Positions 17,915 to 27,607 of a DNA stretch of 64,000 nt are shown piece by piece. The notes under the pieces were generated by a model. The model made no database searches. It was not told the DNA's origin and worked only from the letters and a program-made list of their open reading frames with translations. Source of the stretch: Candidatus Sulfotelmatobacter sp. (GTDB lineage: Bacteria; Acidobacteriota; Terriglobia; Terriglobales; Acidobacteriaceae). Where the stretch lies: contig JASHNU010000073.1 of NCBI GenBank assembly GCA_030041475.1, positions 186,001 through 250,000 of the forward strand. The letters run 5' to 3'. Position 1 is the first letter of the stretch. The number at the start of each line of letters is the position of its first letter. Both the position numbers and the translations under genes were made by a program.

Positions 17915-19405
17915 TCAAGAAGCCGGTTTCCAGCGCAGCACAGGTTTGCGGGCGGCGGCGGTTTCGTCCAGCCGGGAAACACGCGTGGAGTGCGGCGCAT
18001 CGAGCACTGTCTGCGGATCTTCCTCGACTTCCTCGGCGATCGACTTCATCGCTTCGATAAACAGATCGAGTTCTTCCTTCGGTTCGCTCTCGGTCGGCTC
18101 GATCATCAACGCACCCGGCACGATCAAGGGAAACGCCGTCGTGTAAGGATGGAAACCGTAATCTATCAGGCGCTTGGCGATATCCATAGTGCGGACGCCT
18201 TTTTTCGCCTGCAACTTGTCGCTGAACACCACTTCGTGCATGGTGGGCGTGGAATACGGCAAATCGTAAGTGCCCTCGAGGCCTTTGCGAATGTAATTGG
18301 CATTCAGTACGGCGTCTTCAGTCGTCTGGCGCAGCCCGTCGGGGCCGTTTGCCTGGATGTAGGCCAGCGCCCGCACGAACATGCCAAAGTTGCCATAGAA
18401 CGCGCGCACGCGTCCGATCGATTGCGGACGGTTGTATTCGAAGGCGAGCGCGCCGTCGGCTCTCCTCACCACGACCGGTGTCGGAAGAAATGGCTCCAGA
18501 ATTTTCTTGATCGCGACTGGCCCTGACCCTGGGCCTCCTCCGCCGTGCGGTGTGGAAAACGTCTTGTGCAGGTTGAGGTGCATGACGTCGACGCCGAAAT
18601 CACCGGGGCGCGCTTTGCCCACGAGCGCGTTCATGTTAGCGCCATCCATGTAAAGCAGGCCGCCCTTGGCGTGCAAGATTTCGGAGATCTTGTGGATGTC
18701 CTGTTCGAACACACCCAAAGTGTTGGGATTGGTGAGCATGAGGGCCGCGACATCTTCGTTCATTTGCGCCTCGAGCGAGGCGATGTCGACCATCCCGCGC
18801 GAATCAGATTTCAGATTTTCGACCGCGTAGCTCACCATGGCGGCAGTGGCCGGATTCGTTCCATGGGCGGAGTCGGGGATCAGAATTTTCTTCCGCGCGT
18901 TGCCTTTGGATTGGTGATACGCGCGTACCATCAGAAGGCCAGTCATTTCGCCGTGTGCACCTGCGGCAGGCTGCAGCGTGATGGCGTCCATGCCGGTAAT
19001 CTCGATCAGGCATTCGCTCAGGGTTTTGATGATGCGCAGCGCACCCTGGGAAATTTCTTCCGGCTGGTAGGGATGCGCGTTGGCAATCCCCTCCACACGC
19101 GCGACCGCTTCGTTCACGCGCGGGTTGTATTTCATAGTGCAGGAGCCGAGCGGATACATGCCGAGATCGATGGCGTAGTTCCACGTCGAAAGCCGCGTGA
19201 AGTGGCGGATAATCTCGATCTCGCTCACTTCAGGCATGGCCCCCAGATCTCTTCTTTCCCAGGCCCCGAGCAGCTTTGTGGCATCCGCTGCGGGCACGTC
19301 GAGCGGCGGAAGCTTCCAGGCGGCTTTGCCGAGAGAGGACTTTTCGAAAATCAGGCCTTCGTTTTGACTGACGTGACGCGTGGCTTTACGGGTCATGTGC
19401 TTCAT
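17915..19405 (-). CDS. gcvPB: glycine dehydrogenase (decarboxylating) subunit 2
   Basis: This is the C-terminal half of split P-protein, which decarboxylates glycine and passes the aminomethyl group to GcvH. The 496-residue product contains [38 protein letters not shown], the cofactor lysine K281 in [18 protein letters not shown], and [20 protein letters not shown]. Its start overlaps the stop of gcvPA by four bases, so the two are translationally coupled. Confidence 0.97.
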   Translation of the reverse strand: MKHMTRKATRHVSQNEGLIFEKSSLGKAAWKLPPLDVPAADATKLLGAWERRDLGAMPEVSEIEIIRHFTRLSTWNYAIDLGMYPLGSCTMKYNPRVNEAVARVEGIANAHPYQPEEISQGALRIIKTLSECLIEITGMDAITLQPAAGAHGEMTGLLMVRAYHQSKGNARKKILIPDSAHGTNPATAAMVSYAVENLKSDSRGMVDIASLEAQMNEDVAALMLTNPNTLGVFEQDIHKISEILHAKGGLLYMDGANMNALVGKARPGDFGVDVMHLNLHKTFSTPHGGGGPGSGPVAIKKILEPFLPTPVVVRRADGALAFEYNRPQSIGRVRAFYGNFGMFVRALAYIQANGPDGLRQTTEDAVLNANYIRKGLEGTYDLPYSTPTMHEVVFSDKLQAKKGVRTMDIAKRLIDYGFHPYTTAFPLIVPGALMIEPTESEPKEELDLFIEAMKSIAEEVEEDPQTVLDAPHSTRVSRLDETAAARKPVLRWKPAS

Positions 19406-20781
19406 CGCGTCACCTCTTGCAGGCCCACCTCTTTGCCGGAGCGCACGGAGCGTTCGCTCTCAGCGACGAAGCCGGCAGCGGTATCGATCGTGCTCCGTGT
19501 GGTGAGTTCTGTGCAGCACCACAGGGCCGCATTCCCCAATTCCGGATAAAACTTCTCCAGCGGGAGTCCGCCGACAATCTTGTGCCCAAGCAGGCGGCTG
19601 TTGATGGCGCGGGGATCTTCGCTGGTCTGCACCACAAATTCGTTGAAGCGTGGTGAGCCGCCGAAGAGAATCTTGCTGTGCTTCGCGAATTGCGCTGCTG
19701 CGTAAGCAGCCTTTGCCAGATTCTGTTTCGCCAGTTCCTTCAGCCCAACCTTCCCGTACACCGTCATGAAAATGTTAACCATGAGCGCGACCAGCGCCTG
19801 GTTCGTGCAGATATTCGAGGTCGCCTTCTCCCGCCGGATGTGCTGTTCCCGGGTCGCGAGAGTCAGCACGAAGCCGCGCTTGCCCTGCTTGTCGGTCGTT
19901 TGCCCGACCAGGCGGCCGGGCATCTGGCGGACATTTTTCTCATGCGTCGCGATTACGCCGCAGTAGGGACCACCGAAACCCATGGGCACGCCAAAGGACT
20001 GCGCTTCCATGGCGATGACGTCAGCCTGCCGCGGCGGCTCAACGATTCCAAGCGAAACAGCTTCTGCAATCGAGACCACCAGCATCGCTCCATTTTTGTG
20101 GGTGATTTCGGCGATAGCGTCTACATCTTCGATAGCGCCGAAGAAATTTGGCGACTGGATGAGCACGCAGGCCGTTTCGGCGGAAATTGAACTCTCGAGT
20201 TCTCTGCGGTTCACGCGACCATCGTCTCCGAAGCCCACGAGCGAGAGCGGCATGCCCTGATGTGTGGCATAGGTTGTCAGCACTTCGCGGTATTCGGGAT
20301 GCAAACTGCGCGCCACAACCACTCGCCGGCGACCGGTCAGGCGCACCGCCATCATCACCGCTTCGGCCGCGGCGGTCGAGCCGTCGTACATCGAGGCATT
20401 GGCCACTTCCATGCCCGTCAGTTCGCAGATCATGGTCTGGAATTCAAAGATCGACTGCAGCGTGCCCTGAGAAATCTCAGCTTGATAGGGCGTATAGGCT
20501 GTAAGAAATTCGCCGCGCGAAATCAGGGAGTCGATGATGACGGGCCGGTAGTGAAAGTACACACCCGCACCCAGAAAGCTGGTGTAGCCGTCGCCATTTT
20601 CGCGCGAGCGCTGGCGGAAATAGTCCACGATTTCCGATTCCGCCATCTGGCGCGGGATGTTGAGGTCGCGAGCGAGGCGATACTCGGCGGGAATGGGTGC
20701 GAAAAGATCGTCAACCGAGCGAAAGCCAATCGCCTTCAGCATGGCTTCGCGGTCAGCAGGTGATTTGGGTAAGTAGCGCAT
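19402..20781 (-). CDS. gcvPA: glycine dehydrogenase (decarboxylating) subunit 1
   Basis: This is the N-terminal half of split P-protein. The 459 residues start [15 protein letters not shown] and include [42 protein letters not shown] and [13 protein letters not shown], all family signatures. It lies downstream of gcvH with a 139-base gap holding a CRP-like palindrome and short AT-rich repeats. Confidence 0.97.
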   Translation of the reverse strand: MRYLPKSPADREAMLKAIGFRSVDDLFAPIPAEYRLARDLNIPRQMAESEIVDYFRQRSRENGDGYTSFLGAGVYFHYRPVIIDSLISRGEFLTAYTPYQAEISQGTLQSIFEFQTMICELTGMEVANASMYDGSTAAAEAVMMAVRLTGRRRVVVARSLHPEYREVLTTYATHQGMPLSLVGFGDDGRVNRRELESSISAETACVLIQSPNFFGAIEDVDAIAEITHKNGAMLVVSIAEAVSLGIVEPPRQADVIAMEAQSFGVPMGFGGPYCGVIATHEKNVRQMPGRLVGQTTDKQGKRGFVLTLATREQHIRREKATSNICTNQALVALMVNIFMTVYGKVGLKELAKQNLAKAAYAAAQFAKHSKILFGGSPRFNEFVVQTSEDPRAINSRLLGHKIVGGLPLEKFYPELGNAALWCCTELTTRSTIDTAAGFVAESERSVRSGKEVGLQEVTR

Positions 20782-20875
20782 AGGAAGCTATATCGATGTA
20801 TTCAAGGCCGACAACGATTCGTATGCTCCGTTTGAGTCCAGACCAAACATTCTAGATTGCGGATTTCACCGGCGA

Positions 20876-20891
20876 AGTGACCCGAATCACT
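20876..20891. promoter_or_regulatory. possible CRP-like operator AGTGA-N6-TCACT
   Basis: AGTGACCCGAATCACT is a perfect inverted repeat with one change from consensus in each half. It lies 95 bases upstream of gcvPA, inside the gcv operon. Because the gap also holds dispersed repeats, chance is possible. Confidence 0.35.
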
Positions 20892-20920
20892 CGCAATCGA
20901 AAATCTGTAATCGAGAACTG

Positions 20921-21310
20921 TTAGTGGCCCGCCTCTTCGGCTACGAATTTTTCGTAGTCTGCAGCCGAGAGCAAGGCCTTCAGTTCGGCCGGATTTTTCA
21001 GTGTGATCTTCACCATCCAGGAACCGTGGGCGTCTTTGTTCACATTTTCCGGAGAAGTGGCCAGGGCGCCATTCACCTCGGTCACCGTGCCTGAAGCCGG
21101 CGCGAACAAATCTGATACCGCCTTTACCGATTCGACCGTACCGAAGGTCTTGCCGGCGACGAGTTCCGTGCCAGCTTTGGGGACCTCCACAAACACGATG
21201 TCACCGAGCGATTGCTGCGCGTAATCGGTGATACCGATAGCAGCAGCGTTGCCGTTCACCTGGATCCACTCGTGTTCCTTGGTGTATTTGCGATCTGTGG
21301 GGTAGGCCAT
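20921..21310 (-). CDS. gcvH: glycine cleavage system H protein
   Basis: This is the lipoyl carrier of the glycine cleavage complex, 129 residues. The lipoylated lysine is K63 in GTVESVKAVSDL. HEWIQVNGNAAAIGITDYA and SLGDIVFVEVP are the conserved beta-barrel parts. It sits 57 bases after gcvT. Confidence 0.96.
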   Translation of the reverse strand: MAYPTDRKYTKEHEWIQVNGNAAAIGITDYAQQSLGDIVFVEVPKAGTELVAGKTFGTVESVKAVSDLFAPASGTVTEVNGALATSPENVNKDAHGSWMVKITLKNPAELKALLSAADYEKFVAEEAGH

Positions 21311-21367
21311 AAACCTTTCGCTCCTGGCTGCCAGCTTACGTCTGTAATGCTCTTTCCTTGTTCGCCG

Positions 21368-22516
21368 TTAGGCCGCTTTCTTCGGTCGCTTGTAAAACGG
21401 CGTCGGCACGACCACCGCCCCAGCGCCCTGCCCACGAATTTCCACTTTCAGGTTATTGCCGACTGCGCCAAACTCCAGTGGAACGTAGGCCAGCGCAATA
21501 TTTTTCTTCAGGAAAGGTGCCGGGGAGCCACTCGTGACATAGCCGATCTCGCGGCCGCCCTTATCGAGAACCTTGTAGCCATCGCGAGCGATGCCGCGCT
21601 CCGTCATTTCAAGGCCGACGAGAGTTCGCTTCAGACCAGCGGCTTTGGCCCTTTCAAGCGCCGCACGGCCGATGAACTCGAGCTTCTCCATTTTGCAGAA
21701 GCGGTCGAGAGCGGCCTCCCAGACATTAATCGTATCGGAGATCTCGTGGCCGTAGAGCGGCAGCTTGCCCTCCAGGCGCAGTGTGTTGCGGGCGCCCAAG
21801 CCGCAAGGGACGGCCCCGAACTCCTTGCCAGCAGCCAGAATTTCGTACCACACGCGCGCGCTGGTGGCCTCATCCGAGGGAATGTAGACTTCGAACCCGT
21901 CTTCCGCCGTATAGCCGGTGCGGCCCATCAGAATCTGATTGAGGCCGCAGAGTTTTCCGTGCGTCACCCAATAGAATTTGACGGCGCTGAGGTCGGCGTC
22001 GGTCAGCTTCTGCAAAAGGTCAACCGCCTTCGGACCTTGGATGGCGATCTGCGTGTAATCATCGGAAAGATTTTCGACGGCGCAGTCGAACTGGCGCGTG
22101 TTGTCGCGCACCCAGCTGAAATCTTTTTCGCGTGTGCCCGCATTGATAACGAGCAGATATTCGTCGGCGGCCAGTCGGTGCACGATCACATCATCTACAA
22201 ACGTGCCTTCAGGATAGAGCAGCGCGGAGTACTGCGCCTGCCCGATCGCCAGCTTCGACGCGTCGTTCATGGAGATGTGCTGAACGGCGCCGAGGGCCTG
22301 CGGGCCGGCGAGGCGGATGTCGCCCATGTGGCTGACGTCGAAAATGCCGACGCTGGTGCGCACGGCAATGTGCTCATTGATGATTCCGCAGCCAATGGCC
22401 GCGGGATATTCGACCGGCATGTCCCAGCCGTTGAACTCCACCATCTTCGCGCCCATCTGGCGATGGACGGCGTTCAGCGCGGTTCTGCGAATGGCAGGGG
22501 CCTCGACCGAATGCAA
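21368..22516 (-). CDS. gcvT: glycine cleavage system aminomethyltransferase
   Basis: This T-protein transfers the methylene group to tetrahydrofolate and releases ammonia. The product has about 382 residues and contains RRTALNAVHRQMGAKMVEF, FDVSHMGDIRLAG, DDVIVHRL, LMGRTGYTAEDGFEVY and GYVTSGSPAPFLKKNIALAY, in family order. No ATG fits the N-terminus. TTG at 22516 has GAGG six bases upstream; an in-frame TTG at 22528 is the alternative. It heads the gcvT-H-PA-PB operon. I searched the upstream 100 bases for a glycine riboswitch and saw none. Confidence 0.94.
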   Translation of the reverse strand: MHSVEAPAIRRTALNAVHRQMGAKMVEFNGWDMPVEYPAAIGCGIINEHIAVRTSVGIFDVSHMGDIRLAGPQALGAVQHISMNDASKLAIGQAQYSALLYPEGTFVDDVIVHRLAADEYLLVINAGTREKDFSWVRDNTRQFDCAVENLSDDYTQIAIQGPKAVDLLQKLTDADLSAVKFYWVTHGKLCGLNQILMGRTGYTAEDGFEVYIPSDEATSARVWYEILAAGKEFGAVPCGLGARNTLRLEGKLPLYGHEISDTINVWEAALDRFCKMEKLEFIGRAALERAKAAGLKRTLVGLEMTERGIARDGYKVLDKGGREIGYVTSGSPAPFLKKNIALAYVPLEFGAVGNNLKVEIRGQGAGAVVVPTPFYKRPKKAA

Positions 22517-22625
22517 AATGGACCTCAATCAGCCAGCGGCGGCAGGTCTGGCGAGTTGCTGTGACTGTTTACCGTAACACGCGCTTTTTCGGCGGGTCAA
22601 ACGGAAGGCGGAGCAGAGAAGTGCT

Positions 22626-23222
22626 CTACGTCGTCTCCCAGTCCAGCCATTTTTCGACGGTCATGGGTTGCCACTCTTCGAGCGCTTCGAGCAGTGCGGG
22701 CACCGAGTCCCGCGCCAGCACCAGGGCTCGATTTTCCGGCTTGAGGAAGCGTTCTTCGACGGCATGGTCGAGCATGGCGAGCAGCGGAGAATAATATCCC
22801 AGCACGTTCAGAATGCCGCAGGGCTTGGCATGCAGCCCGAGCTGTGCCCAAGTGACGATTTCGCAGAACTCTTCGAGCGTCCCGAAACCGCCGGGCAGGG
22901 CGACAAATGCGTCGGACAGGTCGGCCATCAGGGCCTTGCGCTCGTGCATGGAGCGCACAACATGGAGTTTGGTGAGACCGCGATGCCCGACTTCCAGCGC
23001 CATCAGATGCTCGGGGATCACCCCCACGGCCTCGCCGCCAGCGGCCAGGGCTGCATCGGCAATCGCTCCCATTAAGCCGACCTTTCCTCCGCCGTAAATG
23101 AGCCCGATCTTGCGCCGCGACAATTCGACGCCCAACTGCTCGGCACAGGCGCGATACTCAGGACGATTGCCTGCGCTGGAACCGCAGAAGACGCAGATTC
23201 GCTGAATGGCGGCATTCTTCAT
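22626..23222 (-). CDS. LOG-family protein (TIGR00730; nucleoside 5'-monophosphate phosphoribohydrolase-like)
   Basis: This is a 198-residue Rossmann-type protein. The motif PGGFGTLEE at 110-118 and the upstream MHERK at 92-96 are the diagnostic active-site elements of the Lonely Guy family, which releases the base from cytokinin-type nucleotides or other nucleoside monophosphates. YGGGKVGLMG at about 43-52 binds phosphate. It may be read from the same direction as the PBP gene, 75 bases upstream. The substrate in bacteria is usually unknown. Confidence 0.9.
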   Translation of the reverse strand: MKNAAIQRICVFCGSSAGNRPEYRACAEQLGVELSRRKIGLIYGGGKVGLMGAIADAALAAGGEAVGVIPEHLMALEVGHRGLTKLHVVRSMHERKALMADLSDAFVALPGGFGTLEEFCEIVTWAQLGLHAKPCGILNVLGYYSPLLAMLDHAVEERFLKPENRALVLARDSVPALLEALEEWQPMTVEKWLDWETT

Positions 23223-23297
23223 TCGCTCATTCTAAGTCGAGGAGAAGTGGAAAACTGGCTCAGATTAAGGTGGGGACTTCGCGGTGGTTGGTGGGTG

Positions 23298-25499
23298 TTA
23301 CCTTCCGAACTGCACGGTCACCCGCGTTCCGGCGGTGACACGCGTCCCTGCGGCGGGCGACTGCTGGCGGGCGACGCCACTGCCGACGGCGTCGAGTTCG
23401 AGGCCTGCGTCTTGCGCTGCTTCGACGGCACCGCGCACGGTTTTGCCCACAAATGACGGCACAATGATTCCGCCCTGTTCCACGTTCAGAACAACAGTTC
23501 CAGTTGTGGGTGAGGCAGTGGTCATAGCGGGGCTCGGCATGGCACCGATCGAAGACGCACCTTTGGCCTGGTCTGATGGACTGGTCGCAGCAACGGTCTG
23601 GCGCATCGCCGCCTGGACTACCTGTGCGTCGCTATTGGCCTGCGCCAGCGAGGGCGCATGCGTCACGCCAGGCTTGGCGACATCCGAGGAATCCATGTTC
23701 ACTTCGGCTGACTCTAGCGGCTCGCCGGGGTGATCCGGAGTTCCCTCCTCCAGGTCTTTATCCTGAGTCTTCGCCCGAGCCAGCAGCAGTTGATGTTGCG
23801 GCGCCAGCGGCAGATCGTGCGGCACGCGCAGATATTCGAGCACCTGCTGCGCGATGCGATGAAACACCGGAGCCGAAACCTGGCCGCCCTGGTGCAATCC
23901 GACGGCTGAGTCGAGAATAACGGCGACCACGATCTGCGGATTGTTCACCGGTGCGAAGCCGGCGAAGGAACCGATATATTTCGTTTTCGAATACGCTCCG
24001 GTGGCGGGGTCAACCTTCTGCGCCGTGCCGGTTTTTCCCGCCGAGCTGTAGCCCTCGAGAATTGCTTTGCGTCCGGTACCTTCGAGCACGACTTTCTGCA
24101 TCATCGAGCGCATCTCGGCGGCCGTGTAAGAAGAGATCACGCGATGTGACGCGCCCGGGTGAAACGCCACGGTCTGCGGCTGGTTGGAAGACTCGACCGT
24201 TCCCGCCAAAATTCGCGGTGCGACCCATACACCGTCGTTGGCAAAGGTCGAAACCAGGTCGGCGAGTTGCATTGCAGAAATCCCGATTTCCTGTCCCATC
24301 GAGATCGCGGCAATCGAAACTTTCGACCAGCGGCTTGGTGGCTTGGTCAGTCCGCGCGTCTCGCCGGGCAGTTCAATGCCGGTCTGCTGCCCGAATCCGT
24401 AAGCGCGAATGTATTTGTAGAAGCGTTCGTCGCCCAGGCGCAGCGCGATTTTGATGGCGCCCACATCGCTCGACTCAGCTAGCACTCCCCAGACCGGCAG
24501 CAGCCCGTGCGGCTTCGAGTCGCGGATGCGCATGCCGTTGTAGACGATCGATCCCATTTGGCAGTCGAAGACCTCGTTGGGATTGGTCAGCTTCTCCTCG
24601 AGCGCGGCGGAAATCGTGACCAGCTTGAAGGTCGATCCCGGCTCGTAGATGTAGCTCACGGCACGGTTCGTCAGAGCCGCCGGCGTGATCTCTTTTCGCA
24701 GGTTAGGGTTGAACGTTGGCCGGTTGGCGAGTGCCAGAATTTCTCCCGTGTGCGGGTTCTCGACGATGACAGTCCCGGCGATTGCCTGCGTGTCGTGAAT
24801 CGCCTGGTCAAGTTCTTTCTCGGCGATGTACTGGATGTTCTTGTCGATGGTCAGGACCAGGTTCTCGCCCGGCTCGGGTTGCCTCTCGACGTCGGAGAAC
24901 CACTGCTTGCGCGCATCAACGGAGATGAACATTTTTCCGTCGCGGCCGCGCAACTGATCGTCAAATTCGTGCTCGATGCCGCTCTGGCCCGAATCCTCCA
25001 TACCTACTGAACCGAGCACCTGCGCCGCCAGATCGCGCGCGGGATAGAAACGCTTGGGCTCTTTCTGGAAGTGAATGCCCTGCAGACTGAGCGACTTGAT
25101 GCGCTCGATGGTCTCGTCGTCGGCTTTGCGCGCCACCCAGCAGAAAGTCTTGTGCACGCGGCAGTCGGCCAACACGACGTTCGCGTCGTCACCTGTGATG
25201 CGCGTAATCAGTGAAATCGCGGTCGGCAGGTCTTTGACTTCCGTAGGCACTGCAAATGCAGAATCCACCATTACGGACATGGCCAGTTCGCGCCCGGCGC
25301 GGTCGTAGATGACGCCTCGTTTGGCAGCCAGCGGAATCGCCCGCTGCTGCTGGTGTCCCGCCTGCTTGACAAAACTGCCGTAGCCGAGGATCTGTAGGTA
25401 GACGAGACGGCCGCAGATGGCAACGCACCAGATCAGGAGTGCCGCGCCCAGAAGGTAGAGGCGGAAGTTCTTGCTCAGGTTGGAGTCAGTTGCGGACAT
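23298..25499 (-). CDS. ftsI: class B penicillin-binding protein with C-terminal PASTA domain (FtsI/SpoVD type)
   Basis: This is a septal transpeptidase of 733 residues. One membrane segment lies at about 13-32, then the PBP dimerisation domain, then the transpeptidase with S289-T-F-K292, S343-S-D345 and K489-T-G-T. The second motif is SxD where most class B PBPs have SxN. After a Pro/Ala/Thr-rich linker, residues about 668-733 form one PASTA repeat (VPSFVGKTVRGAVEAAQDAG). It lies downstream of ftsL in the dcw cluster, separated by 264 bases that hold an inverted dispersed repeat. Confidence 0.92.
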   Translation of the reverse strand: MSATDSNLSKNFRLYLLGAALLIWCVAICGRLVYLQILGYGSFVKQAGHQQQRAIPLAAKRGVIYDRAGRELAMSVMVDSAFAVPTEVKDLPTAISLITRITGDDANVVLADCRVHKTFCWVARKADDETIERIKSLSLQGIHFQKEPKRFYPARDLAAQVLGSVGMEDSGQSGIEHEFDDQLRGRDGKMFISVDARKQWFSDVERQPEPGENLVLTIDKNIQYIAEKELDQAIHDTQAIAGTVIVENPHTGEILALANRPTFNPNLRKEITPAALTNRAVSYIYEPGSTFKLVTISAALEEKLTNPNEVFDCQMGSIVYNGMRIRDSKPHGLLPVWGVLAESSDVGAIKIALRLGDERFYKYIRAYGFGQQTGIELPGETRGLTKPPSRWSKVSIAAISMGQEIGISAMQLADLVSTFANDGVWVAPRILAGTVESSNQPQTVAFHPGASHRVISSYTAAEMRSMMQKVVLEGTGRKAILEGYSSAGKTGTAQKVDPATGAYSKTKYIGSFAGFAPVNNPQIVVAVILDSAVGLHQGGQVSAPVFHRIAQQVLEYLRVPHDLPLAPQHQLLLARAKTQDKDLEEGTPDHPGEPLESAEVNMDSSDVAKPGVTHAPSLAQANSDAQVVQAAMRQTVAATSPSDQAKGASSIGAMPSPAMTTASPTTGTVVLNVEQGGIIVPSFVGKTVRGAVEAAQDAGLELDAVGSGVARQQSPAAGTRVTAGTRVTVQFGR

Positions 25500-25518
25500 C
25501 GACTGTATTCACTTGTCT

Positions 25519-25626
25519 GTCATCCTGAGGCCCGCGCTTTGTTATGGGCCGAAAGATCTATGCAACTTCCCACCAGCGCCTTGTTAGATGCGAATTGCAT
25601 AGATCTTTCGCTTCGCTCAGGATGAC
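25519..25626. repeat. inverted dispersed repeat GTCATCCTGAG...CTCAGGATGAC
   Basis: The element starts GTCATCCTGAG (25519) and ends CTCAGGATGAC (25626). The inner parts AGATCTATGCAA and TTGCATAGATCT are also complementary, so the transcript could fold into a long stem. It sits between ftsL and the PBP gene. Confidence 0.75.
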
Positions 25627-25763
25627 AACGCTCCCGAAGAACGTTTGAGACAAATGTGGCGGCCCATGGACCGCAGGGCCGCCGTCAAAATGTTGCTGAG
25701 CCATCTTCCGTTGAGCTATGCTCAGCCCGTCCAGAATTAAAGAAGTCGGACCTGCTCAAATCT

Positions 25764-26240
25764 CTACTGCCCGGCGATCGTTACCATCACTGCGCTTGCC
25801 ATCACCGGGCCCTGGCCATCGGCGGTAGCGCCGTCCATGCGGATCACCTGCCCAGGATTCGGCGGGACCAATCCCATCCGGCGCGCCAGCACGTCAATGC
25901 GCTCCGGGTCGCGCAGCGAGGCTTCTTCCAGCATGAGCGCATGGTTCATCTCAGTGAGCGAGTTCAGGTCGCGCTTGGCCGACTCGATCTGATAACCGTA
26001 TTCAATGGCGCGAAAATGCTGCCAGGTATAGCCGAAAACGAGCACGAACAGGAGAACCAGGGCCGCGCAGAACTGCTTCATTTCTTCATTGCGGCGCGCG
26101 TCTTCCATCTTGACCAGCCGCGAATTGTCGATGGCCTTGGAGAAATAAATCTCCGGCGTGCCCGTCCAGAACGGACGCCGCTGCGCTGCAGTGCATCCTG
26201 CCGTCAAATCCGCGTTTCGAATTGCCGCCGCTGCCGCCAT
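25764..26240 (-). CDS. ftsL: FtsL-like cell division protein
   Basis: This is a 158-residue bitopic membrane protein. A short cytoplasmic N-terminus is followed by one membrane helix (FCAALVLLFVLVFGYTW) and a periplasmic coiled coil (about residues 78-110), then LARRMGLVPPNPGQVIRM, which is usual at the end of FtsL. The position between rsmH and the PBP gene is the normal place of ftsL. Its ATG directly follows the TAA of the small upstream ORF. Confidence 0.82.
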   Translation of the reverse strand: MAAAAAIRNADLTAGCTAAQRRPFWTGTPEIYFSKAIDNSRLVKMEDARRNEEMKQFCAALVLLFVLVFGYTWQHFRAIEYGYQIESAKRDLNSLTEMNHALMLEEASLRDPERIDVLARRMGLVPPNPGQVIRMDGATADGQGPVMASAVMVTIAGQ

Positions 26241-26450
26241 TTATGCCGCCCCTGTCAGGACTGGATCGTGATCCGTGAGTGGAATCTGCATAGCAAAGCT
26301 CTCCAGAGAGAAGATCGCCTGCAGTTCTTCCGTAATGCGCTGCTGCTCTGCTCTTTGCTCAGCCCGCCGCTCGGCCCGTTCTACGGCCGTGATCAGATCG
26401 CGGATGACCGTTCCCGTGTACATTCCCGTATTCGCTCTGCCCGTGTTCAT
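26241..26450 (-). CDS. small Glu/Arg-rich protein between rsmH and ftsL
   Basis: This 69-residue reading frame stops (TAA) immediately before the ATG of ftsL, an arrangement that suggests translational coupling. The product has a charged helical centre (AVERAERRAEQRAEQQRI) and no membrane segment. I do not recognise a family. Its perfect abutment to ftsL and its place in the dcw cluster are the reasons to call it. Confidence 0.55.
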   Translation of the reverse strand: MNTGRANTGMYTGTVIRDLITAVERAERRAEQRAEQQRITEELQAIFSLESFAMQIPLTDHDPVLTGAA

Positions 26451-26610
26451 GGCCCACTACCTACCTCAATTGGATTCCTACCACGGAACCCGTTCCTGCC
26501 CGCCCCAGCGGATTCTATTGCCACCTCGCGTCCGCATTGGTTGCAACCTGATCTCTAGACCCGGCACCGCCATGACAGCCATGCCGGGAGCTCCAGCAGG
26601 TTTTCCGGAG

Positions 26611-27561
26611 CTAAACTCTTTCCGCGGCTCTCAGCTTCGCGCTGCGCGCCCGCGGATTGCGATCTCTTTCTTCTTCGGATGCCGTCACCGGCTTCCTGGT
26701 CAGCACCCGGAAGTACTTGTACTTTTTTTCGCCGTCGCGGAAGGCATCCTTTACGATGCGGTCCTCCAGCGAATGAAAACTGATCACCACCAGGCGTCCA
26801 CCGGGCTTCAGAATCCGAGGCGCCGCTTCCAGCAGCGCCCGCAGATCGTCCAGTTCGCGGTTTACGAAGATTCGAAGAGCCTGAAAGGTGCGCGTCGCGG
26901 GATGAATCTTTTCGGCCCGATTCATTGGCCGGGCCGCGGCTGATATCACGTCCGCAAGATGTGCGGTAGTTCGTATCGGCCGCGACCGGCAAATGGCTCT
27001 GGCGATTCTCCGCGACCTCCTTTCCTCTCCGAATTCGTAAATCACATCGGCAAGCTCACGCTCGTCGAGGTGGTTTACCACTTGTTCGGCGGTGCGCTCC
27101 GACTGCGGGTCCATCCGCATATCGAGCGGCCCATCCGCCTGAAAACTGAATCCGCGCACGGCCGAGTCTAGCTGCAGGCTGCTGACTCCCAGGTCGGCCA
27201 GAATGCCGTCGATGGTCCCTGGTTGCTGCCCGTTTGCAATTTCTGCAAACGAGCGATGCAGCAGCGTGGTCTCCGGCCAATCCGGTTGTTCGCCAACGAC
27301 TGACGACGAACGACCAACGACCAGTTTCTGTCGCGCAATGTCCAGCGCTCCCGGGTCCTTATCGAGCCCAATCAAATGTCCCGGTGCGCCGAGGCGTCTT
27401 GCGATTTCGTAACTGTGCCCGCCCAGGCCCACCGTGGCGTCGATATAGGTCCCGCCACGCCGCACGGATAAAAAGTCGATCGCTTCTTTTAAAAGAACCG
27501 GAACGTGTCCAGCTTCCCCACGTCCAACCCCCTGAGGGGTATATGTTGAACCCTCGCCCAT
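26611..27561 (-). CDS. rsmH: 16S rRNA (cytosine1402-N4)-methyltransferase
   Basis: This enzyme methylates C1402 in the ribosomal P site. The 316 residues contain HVPVLLKEAIDFL, the SAM loop DATVGLGGHSYEI, DGILADLGVSSLQLD, GPLDMRMDP, TRTFQALRIFVNREL and ISFHSLEDRIVK, all diagnostic. Residues about 81-92 (VVGRSSSVVGEQ) form an unusual insertion encoded by a repeat-like stretch (27293-27322). It follows mraZ by 46 bases. Confidence 0.96.
   Translation of the reverse strand: MGEGSTYTPQGVGRGEAGHVPVLLKEAIDFLSVRRGGTYIDATVGLGGHSYEIARRLGAPGHLIGLDKDPGALDIARQKLVVGRSSSVVGEQPDWPETTLLHRSFAEIANGQQPGTIDGILADLGVSSLQLDSAVRGFSFQADGPLDMRMDPQSERTAEQVVNHLDERELADVIYEFGEERRSRRIARAICRSRPIRTTAHLADVISAAARPMNRAEKIHPATRTFQALRIFVNRELDDLRALLEAAPRILKPGGRLVVISFHSLEDRIVKDAFRDGEKKYKYFRVLTRKPVTASEEERDRNPRARSAKLRAAERV
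27293..27322. repeat. ACGAC-rich repeat inside rsmH
   Basis: This stretch is made of shifted copies of CAACGAC, GACGAC and GAACGAC. It is translated as a low-complexity loop in a region where RsmH proteins usually have none, so it may be an inserted repeat. Confidence 0.45.
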
Positions 27562-27607
27562 ATTTCGGGGCCCCCATCAAACATGCCCTTCGCTTTGATG
27601 GGGCTGA

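Noticed and set aside
18800-18840. AATCAGATTTCAGATTTTC inside gcvPB resembling the dispersed ATCTGAAATC runs
   Set aside because: The encoded residues (ENLKSDSRG) fit the normal GcvPB sequence, so the similarity is probably chance.
22517-22625. Possible glycine riboswitch upstream of gcvT
   Set aside because: The conserved glycine-aptamer blocks were not seen in the roughly 100 bases upstream.
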